Source: Synechococcus sp. UW105
Lineage (GTDB): Bacteria > Cyanobacteriota > Cyanobacteriia > PCC-6307 > Cyanobiaceae
Length of the DNA: 64,000 nucleotides
Direction of reading: 5' to 3'
Assembly (NCBI RefSeq): GCF_900473935.1
Contig: NZ_UCNN01000005.1
Location: forward strand, 83,352 to 147,351
Both the position numbers and the translations under genes were made by a program. Shown piece after piece: positions 58,436 to 64,000 of the stretch (position 1 is the stretch's first letter; each line of letters opens with the position of its first letter). The notes beneath the pieces were generated by a model, which was given only the letters and a program-made list of their open reading frames with translations, made no database searches and was not told the DNA's origin.

Positions 58436-59569
58436 ATGATGCATCGCCAAATCCCGGTCTTGGCCCTGCTGCCATCCGTGATCGTGCTTGCGAGCTGCAG
58501 TCATCACCAGCACGACAAAACCCTCCTGTCGGTCAATACCGCCCGGATCAGAACGGCCACATTCCAACCAAGACTTCAGGCCATCAGCCTGCTGGAATCC
58601 ACCAGCAACGTGGCACTCAAACCGGAAAGTGAAGGCCGCGTGGTGAAGATCGTGGCCCGCGAAGGCCAGCGCGTCAAAGCCGGTGAAACGATCCTGGTGC
58701 TGGACAACGTGCAGCAAAGTGCATCCCTCAACGCCTCCAAAGCCCAGGCCCGCACCGACCGGCTAAATGCGGAGCGCTACGAGTTCCTTTACCAGCAAGG
58801 TGCCGCCTCCGCCAAACAACGGGATCGCTACGTCACCCAGGCAATCGCCTCACGGGATCAGGCCCTCGCCGATGAAGCCACACTCGGATACAAATATGTG
58901 CGATCACCCATCGATGGAATCGTCGGCGATCTCGACACCGTGAAGCTTGGCGATTACGTCAGAACTGGCCAGTCCATCACAGGCATCGTCGACAACACCA
59001 TGCTCTGGACGCTGATGCAAATTCCGGCATCACAGGCCGATGCTGTCAAAACTGGCCAGACCGTGAAGGTGGCGTCCCAAACCGATCCCCCCGTGAAAGG
59101 GAGCGGTGAGGTGACCTTTATCTCCCCCTACTTCGGTCTTCCCGGCAGCAAGAACGCACCTAACACGGTGATGGTGAAAGCCACCTTTCCTAACCTCACC
59201 GGACGGCTGAAAACAGGCCAGTACGTCAAGAGCGAAATCATTACTGGCGAACAACAACAACTGGCGGTGCCGGTGCAGGCCGTGATGATGCAGGCCCAGC
59301 AGCCTTTTGTGTATCGGCTGGTTCCCCTTAAAAAAGCATTGCCGGCGATCAAAGCCTCCGCGCATGCCTCCAAGCAAGCGCTGACAACGCTGGAGCGGCT
59401 GCCTGGAGACACACCGATCGTGATCCAGACCAAGGTTGAACTGGGGGATCTGCAAGACAACCTCTATCCCGTGACGTCGGGTCTTCAGTCCGGGGATCAA
59501 GTAGCAGTGAGCAACACCAGCCGACTGCGCAGTGGCATGCCGGTGAAGGTCAGCAAGGGAAGGAACTGA
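58436..59569 (+). CDS. RND efflux periplasmic adaptor (membrane fusion) lipoprotein
   Basis: A 377-residue adaptor of the AcrA/MexA type. The leader ends in a lipobox-like VLASC, suggesting lipid anchoring. The lipoyl half-motifs are visible (ESEGRVVKIVAREGQRVKAGETILVL and YVRSPIDGIVGDLDTVKLGDYV, each read in part), with a short helical hairpin and a C-terminal beta barrel with VMVKATFPNLTGRLKTGQYV. GTG ATG ATG codons follow one another at 58433-58441, so the exact start is open. It ends 5 nt before the pump gene. Confidence 0.92.
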   Translation: MMHRQIPVLALLPSVIVLASCSHHQHDKTLLSVNTARIRTATFQPRLQAISLLESTSNVALKPESEGRVVKIVAREGQRVKAGETILVLDNVQQSASLNASKAQARTDRLNAERYEFLYQQGAASAKQRDRYVTQAIASRDQALADEATLGYKYVRSPIDGIVGDLDTVKLGDYVRTGQSITGIVDNTMLWTLMQIPASQADAVKTGQTVKVASQTDPPVKGSGEVTFISPYFGLPGSKNAPNTVMVKATFPNLTGRLKTGQYVKSEIITGEQQQLAVPVQAVMMQAQQPFVYRLVPLKKALPAIKASAHASKQALTTLERLPGDTPIVIQTKVELGDLQDNLYPVTSGLQSGDQVAVSNTSRLRSGMPVKVSKGRN

Positions 59570-59574
59570 GCGCA

Positions 59575-62500
59575 ATGTCCTTCTCTGACAACTTCATCAA
59601 GCGCCCAGTCCTGACAACGGTCTGCAGCATTCTGATTGTGCTGATTGGCGTCATCGCGATCCCCACCCTGCCGATCGCCAACCTGCCGAATATCGCCAAT
59701 CCTCTGATCCAAGTCACTGCGGTGTACGGCGGAGCGAATGCCGAAGTCACCGAGCAAGCCGTCACCAATCCTCTGGAGCAGCAGATCAACGGCGTGCCTG
59801 GGGTCAATTACATCTCGTCGAACAGCGACATGACGGGCAGCAGCACGATCAATGTCTATTTCGACCAGACAACTGATATCGACATTGACCAGGTGAATGT
59901 GCAGAACAGGGTTTCCCTGGCCCAGCCACAGCTGCCTAAGCAGGTGGCTGCTACCGGAGTCTCGGTCAAACAGAGCAACCCCTCCATTCTGCTTGCCTAT
60001 GAGATCAGCTCAACCGAAGGGCAATTTGATGCTGCTTACTTAAACGGACTCGTGTATGAGCAGCTTTACTACCCCCTCTCACGGGTAGAGGGTGTTGCCA
60101 CGGTCACCGTTTTCGGAGGAGCCAATCCTGCGTACTGGCTCTTTGTCGATCCCGAGAAGCTTGCCGCTAATCAGCTCACTGCCGAGGACGTTCTCAACGC
60201 AGTCAAGTCCCAAAATAGTGTCGCCGTTGGAGGCCTTGTTGGCGGTCCTCCAGCATCAGGCGAGCAGGCTTATACCTACCCAATTTTAGTTGAAAACAAT
60301 GGCAATCTCATCTCGATCGAAGACTTCAACAACCTGATCGTCAACCGCTCTCCTGCAGGGAACTTGCTCAAACTCCAGGATGTTGGCGAGGTGCGCTATG
60401 GAACCAACACGTTCTCAGTTCAAGGAATTGACAAAAACGGCCACGAAGCCCTCACCCTTGCGGTTTATCAAACACCATCCAGCAATGCCCTCGATGTCTC
60501 CAATGCGGTGGTGGAAAAACTCAACAATTTCAATTCCATTGTGCCTCCTGGAGTCACCGTCGATCAGATTTATGACATCGGTCAATTCATCGAAGCCTCC
60601 GTTGATGGGGTGATCGATGCCCTCGGCCTGGCGATCGTGCTGGTGCTGGTGATTCTATTTCTCTTCCTCCAAAATTGGCGGGCCACTGTGGTTCCCAGCC
60701 TGGCGATCCCGATTTCTTTAGTGGGTAGCTTTGCATTCCTGAAGGTCTTCGGTTTTTCAATTAACCAACTCACTCTCCTAGGCCTGGTTCTGGCCACAGG
60801 CCTTGTGGTTGATGACGCGATCGTGGTGATTGAAGCCGTATCCACCAACATCGAGAAAGGCATGAAACCTCGCGAAGCAGCCTTGGCCTGCATGGGTGAA
60901 TTGTTCGGCGCCCTGCTGGCAACAGCCCTTGTACTGATGGCAGTTTTCGTGCCAGTGGCCTTCTATCCCGGCGGCATCGGAATTATCTACAAGCAGTTTG
61001 CGCTCACGATTGCCTTCTCGATTGCGATTTCAGCCTTCAATGCCCTGACCTTCTCGCCAATGCTCTCAGGCCTGATTCTGCCAAAACAGAAGCCACCCGA
61101 ACCAAGAGGTCGCAGTTGGATCGTGGTTGGAGTGATTGTGGGCCTCGCCTTTGGACACTTCAGTGCCGCCGCTTTTGGCAGTTGGACCTATCTCGCCGGT
61201 GTCGCTGTGGGTGCCATCGCGGGTGCCAATCTGCCTCAGATCTTCCGTGCCTTCAATCAAGGCTTCGACTGGCTACAACAAGCCTATGGGAGCTTGCTGA
61301 ACAAGCTGATTGCCCTGCGAAGACTCATCCTTATTAGTCTAGCAACAGGAATCGTTCTTACCTGCTTTTCGTTTGCCGCTCTACCAACAGCCTTCATTCC
61401 CGATGAAGACCAGGGCTATGGACTCGGTATCTTCCAACTGCAAAATGGCGCCTCCTTGGTTGAAACCAAGAAGCTTGGCGCTCAGATCGCCAAGGTCCTA
61501 AGCGAAGAAGAGGACGTGGACAACGCCTCAATCATCAACGGCTCCGGCTTCAATGGCTCCAGCCCCGATCAAGGCATCTTCTTCTTCGGCCTCAAACCTT
61601 TGGAAGAGCGCAAAGGAGCCACGCATAGTTCAAAGGCAATCGTGAATCGGCTCAATGCGAAGTTGATCGAGCTCAGCGATGGACTGGCTGCAGCATCAGG
61701 GCCTCCTGCAGTTCCAGGTTTCTCCTCCCAAGGTGGTTTCTATTTCCAATTCAATGATCTCAGCAATGGTGCTTACAGCTTCAACGATCTGTCTGATCTA
61801 TCAGGCCAACTGATTAAAGAAGCAACGGCAAGCGGCGATTTCTCCAGCATCTATAGCCAGTTCAATCCCAGTTCACCGGCCATTGGCCTCAAGGTGAATC
61901 GGGACGTGATGGGAGCTCTCAACATCGACTATCAAGAGGCGATGAACAATGTTGCGGCACTGGCAGGAAGCAACTACTCAGGTTTGACATACGAGAGCGG
62001 CCAGGTTCGCAACATCTATCTCCAAGGAAGTCCAGACCAGCGCCAAAACATCGAAGACATCCTTAGCTTCTATGTACGCAATCGCGATGGCGAACTGGTA
62101 CAGGTCTCCCAGTTCGCCGAAGCAAACCTGAGCAGCGCCCCACCGGTGATCAGTCATTACAACCTGAACCGCACTGTTCTGATCCAGGGCGTACAGGCCA
62201 TTGGCAAGAGCAGCGGTCAGGCTCTCAGCAAGATCCAACAATTGTTCAAGGCTCAGAACTACACGAACATCGGTTCGGCCTTCACCGGCCTTGCCGCACT
62301 GCAACTCTCTGCCGGGAATGCAAGTGTGCTGGTGTTCGGGCTCGGTGTGCTCATCGTCTACCTCGTTCTTTCAGCCCAGTACGAGAGCTACATCACACCG
62401 GTGATCATCCTGGCCACCGTGCCTTTGGCCATGCTCGGGGCACTGGCTTTCCTTGCTGTTCGTTCCATTGATCTGAACATCTACGCCCAGGTCGGTCTCG

Positions 62501-62853
62501 TGACCCTGATCGGTCTGGCCGCCAAGAACGGCATCCTGATCGTGGAGGTCGCTGAGCAGAAGCTGGCTCAGGGCAAGAGCATTACCGAAGCCGCCGTTGA
62601 ATCAGCCGAATCCAGGTTGCGACCGATCCTGATGACCGCCATCGCTGCCCTGGCAGGCTTCCTACCCCTGGTGGTGGCCAACGGTGCAGGTGCGAACAGT
62701 CAGCAGTCCCTGGGCACAGTGATCTTCGGCGGCCTCGTGGTGGCGACGGTTCTCTCTCTTGGGGTGGTGCCACCTTTCTATGTAACGGTCAAGGACCTGG
62801 AAGCTCGCTGGTTCGGCCCCAAACCGATCAACAGCCTGAACGATGCAAGCTGA
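59575..62853 (+). CDS. RND-family multidrug efflux pump (AcrB/HAE1 type)
   Basis: A 1092-residue proton-driven transporter. The N-terminus FIKRPVLTTVCSILIVLIG, two large periplasmic loops, the TM4 proton-relay GLVLATGLVVDDAIVVIEAV with paired aspartates, and GLAAKNGILIVEVAEQ in the second half match the HAE1 class. Between TM6 and the second half, residues about 505-555 form an insertion with two additional hydrophobic stretches (SWIVVGVIVGLAFGHFS and WTYLAGVAVGAIAGANL) not found in AcrB. The stop overlaps the following hydrolase by 11 nt. No TolC-like gene is nearby. Confidence 0.95.
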   Translation: MSFSDNFIKRPVLTTVCSILIVLIGVIAIPTLPIANLPNIANPLIQVTAVYGGANAEVTEQAVTNPLEQQINGVPGVNYISSNSDMTGSSTINVYFDQTTDIDIDQVNVQNRVSLAQPQLPKQVAATGVSVKQSNPSILLAYEISSTEGQFDAAYLNGLVYEQLYYPLSRVEGVATVTVFGGANPAYWLFVDPEKLAANQLTAEDVLNAVKSQNSVAVGGLVGGPPASGEQAYTYPILVENNGNLISIEDFNNLIVNRSPAGNLLKLQDVGEVRYGTNTFSVQGIDKNGHEALTLAVYQTPSSNALDVSNAVVEKLNNFNSIVPPGVTVDQIYDIGQFIEASVDGVIDALGLAIVLVLVILFLFLQNWRATVVPSLAIPISLVGSFAFLKVFGFSINQLTLLGLVLATGLVVDDAIVVIEAVSTNIEKGMKPREAALACMGELFGALLATALVLMAVFVPVAFYPGGIGIIYKQFALTIAFSIAISAFNALTFSPMLSGLILPKQKPPEPRGRSWIVVGVIVGLAFGHFSAAAFGSWTYLAGVAVGAIAGANLPQIFRAFNQGFDWLQQAYGSLLNKLIALRRLILISLATGIVLTCFSFAALPTAFIPDEDQGYGLGIFQLQNGASLVETKKLGAQIAKVLSEEEDVDNASIINGSGFNGSSPDQGIFFFGLKPLEERKGATHSSKAIVNRLNAKLIELSDGLAAASGPPAVPGFSSQGGFYFQFNDLSNGAYSFNDLSDLSGQLIKEATASGDFSSIYSQFNPSSPAIGLKVNRDVMGALNIDYQEAMNNVAALAGSNYSGLTYESGQVRNIYLQGSPDQRQNIEDILSFYVRNRDGELVQVSQFAEANLSSAPPVISHYNLNRTVLIQGVQAIGKSSGQALSKIQQLFKAQNYTNIGSAFTGLAALQLSAGNASVLVFGLGVLIVYLVLSAQYESYITPVIILATVPLAMLGALAFLAVRSIDLNIYAQVGLVTLIGLAAKNGILIVEVAEQKLAQGKSITEAAVESAESRLRPILMTAIAALAGFLPLVVANGAGANSQQSLGTVIFGGLVVATVLSLGVVPPFYVTVKDLEARWFGPKPINSLNDAS

Positions 62854-63790
62854 TCAGATCTGGCACTGGCAAGGACCCCAGCACCAACTGCTTGAAGTGG
62901 GTTGGTGCTGCCAGGAGTCAAGTCAGCACAGTGGTCCGGCCTTGGTTCTGATCCATGGCTTCGGGGCCAACACCAACCACTGGCGTCACACCATCCCGGC
63001 TCTCAGCCGCCATGCCACCATCTACGCCCTCGACCTGATTGGATTCGGCAGCAGTAGCCAGCCGCGAGCCCTGCTCCAGAACGATGATGAGGTCGTCCAT
63101 CAAGACGGAGCTCTGCGCTACAGCTTCGATCTCTGGGGCGAACAAGTCGCCGACTTCTGCCGTGAGGTGGTGCAGCAACCAGTGGTACTCGTGGGCAATT
63201 CGATCGGGGGCGTGGTGGCACTTCGTGCCAGCCAACTGCTGAAGGCGACCCCCGGCAATAGTCCCTGCCGGAGCGTGGTGCTCATCGACTGTGCTCAACG
63301 GCTGATGGATGACAAACAACTCGCCACCCAGCCGGCCTGGATGGCGTGGATCCGACCGCTGCTGAAAACGCTCGTGGCGCAGCGATGGTTGAGCTCAGCC
63401 CTCTTCCGCAATGCCGCCCGGCCTGGAGTGATTGAACGGGTGCTTCGTCAGGCGTACCCAAGCGGCGGCAATCGGGACGACGCCCTTGTGGAGCTGCTCT
63501 ACAGACCAACGCAACGACAAGGTGCGGCCGAAGCCTTCCGAGGTTTCATCAACCTCTTCGACGATCACCTGGCTCCCGATTTGCTCAAGACACTGACCGT
63601 ACCGGTGGATCTGATCTGGGGAGAACATGATCCCTGGGAGCCCCTCAGCGAAGCCCAGAACTGGGCAGAGCGCTTCCCGGTAGTACGCAGCCTGCATGTG
63701 ATCGCCACAGCAGGACATTGCCCCCATGACGAGTGCCCTGAACAGGTCAATACCCTGCTACTGGAGTGCCTCCACAAGGCTTCAGACTGA
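62843..63790 (+). CDS. Alpha/beta hydrolase fold protein
   Basis: A 315-residue alpha/beta hydrolase with nucleophile serine in VGNSIGGVVAL, aspartate in WGEHDPW and histidine in GHCPHDECPEQV. The oxyanion strand is LVLIHGFGANTNHWRH and the next block YALDLIGFGSSS. It closely resembles the hydrolase at 9193-10206. Its start lies inside the end of the RND pump gene (11-nt overlap), so it is translationally coupled to the pump. The substrate is unknown. Confidence 0.88.
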   Translation: MQADQIWHWQGPQHQLLEVGWCCQESSQHSGPALVLIHGFGANTNHWRHTIPALSRHATIYALDLIGFGSSSQPRALLQNDDEVVHQDGALRYSFDLWGEQVADFCREVVQQPVVLVGNSIGGVVALRASQLLKATPGNSPCRSVVLIDCAQRLMDDKQLATQPAWMAWIRPLLKTLVAQRWLSSALFRNAARPGVIERVLRQAYPSGGNRDDALVELLYRPTQRQGAAEAFRGFINLFDDHLAPDLLKTLTVPVDLIWGEHDPWEPLSEAQNWAERFPVVRSLHVIATAGHCPHDECPEQVNTLLLECLHKASD

Positions 63791-63838
63791 TCAGCGCAGA
63801 ACCGCACTGATCAGCCAACATCAGCAAACAACCCTGCT

Positions 63839-64000
63839 TCAGCAAGCCACGTAGGCCTCCACTTGGTGGCTAAGGCGACGGAGACAGGCCAAACCATCGC
63901 GTTCAAGATTGCGAACCCTGTCTCGGCTAATGCCGATGATGCGGCCGATGCCGGTGAGGCTCATCGGGTCCTCCCCCGTCATCCCATAGCGCATCCGCAA
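63839..64000 (-). CDS. RNA polymerase sigma-70 family factor, C-terminal part (partial)
   Basis: Only the last 53 codons lie in the window. The sequence LRMRYGMTGEDPMSLTGIGR, then IIGISRDRVRNLERDGLACLRR is sigma region 4.2, whose helix-turn-helix contacts the -35 element. The form fits cyanobacterial group 2 or related alternative sigma factors (SigB/SigC/SigD type); the subgroup needs the missing upstream part. It converges on the hydrolase with a 48-nt gap. Confidence 0.9.
   Translation of the reverse strand: MRMRYGMTGEDPMSLTGIGRIIGISRDRVRNLERDGLACLRRLSHQVEAYVAC

Overview
The window comes from a marine picocyanobacterium, most likely Synechococcus. Markers are psaC (PSI iron-sulfur protein), ndhS (photosynthetic NDH-1), an RpaB-type regulator, cyanobacterial-type icd, two subunits of glycolate dehydrogenase (glcE, glcF), a TPP-riboswitch-controlled thiC and a GlgP/transketolase carbon core. 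It is gene dense and mostly GC rich, with many 4-nt ATGA or 5-nt TGATG start/stop overlaps. These assignments rest on protein motifs read by eye; no database search was run.

Layout. 1-8.3 kb: the 5' part of a dolichol-phosphate-type glycosyltransferase; icd followed by two 2-oxoglutarate-type oxygenases, an unknown protein and glcF in one overlapping run; a convergent DUF1537 sugar-acid kinase; then glcE. 8.3-16.4 kb: hexose-6-phosphate mutarotase, alpha/beta hydrolase, CPA2 antiporter, glgP, two small hypotheticals, tRNA-Arg(CCT) and rnpB. 16.4-21.9 kb: an atypical accessory segment between rnpB and rnc. It holds an ECF sigma remnant joined out of frame to an RTX/tryptophan-rich fragment, then an AT-rich three-gene nonulosonic (sialic-type) acid cassette: an IMPase-family phosphatase, a two-domain NeuB with an extra N-terminal domain, and NeuA.

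21.9-33.6 kb: rnc, a voltage-gated-type K+ channel with a zinc ribbon coupled to ndhS, rimM, manC, glmS, psaC, acpP-fabF, tkt and thiC with its TPP riboswitch. 33.6-38.2 kb: a five-gene ruvB operon in which every junction is an ATGA overlap, divergent from smpB. 38.2-43.6 kb: a degenerate Ser/Thr kinase-like membrane protein and an egtB-egtD (ergothioneine/hercynine) operon with two small companion proteins. 43.6-49.7 kb: lysS, an rpaB gene interrupted by an in-frame TAG, an orphan solute-binding lipoprotein, and mreD, mreC and mreB. 49.9-64 kb: ssb, DedA, a GtrII-type membrane glucosyltransferase, ahcY, tsaE, a PfkB sugar kinase, mutY, bioA, an RND efflux pair with a coupled alpha/beta hydrolase, and the 3' end of a sigma-70 gene.

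The best candidates for new biology are the NeuB fusion cassette beside rnpB, the sigma/RTX junction, the nonsense codon in rpaB, the icd-oxygenase-glcF run and the small proteins attached to egtBD. I did not find a CRISPR array, an intact insertion sequence, a prophage or a recognisable anti-phage system.
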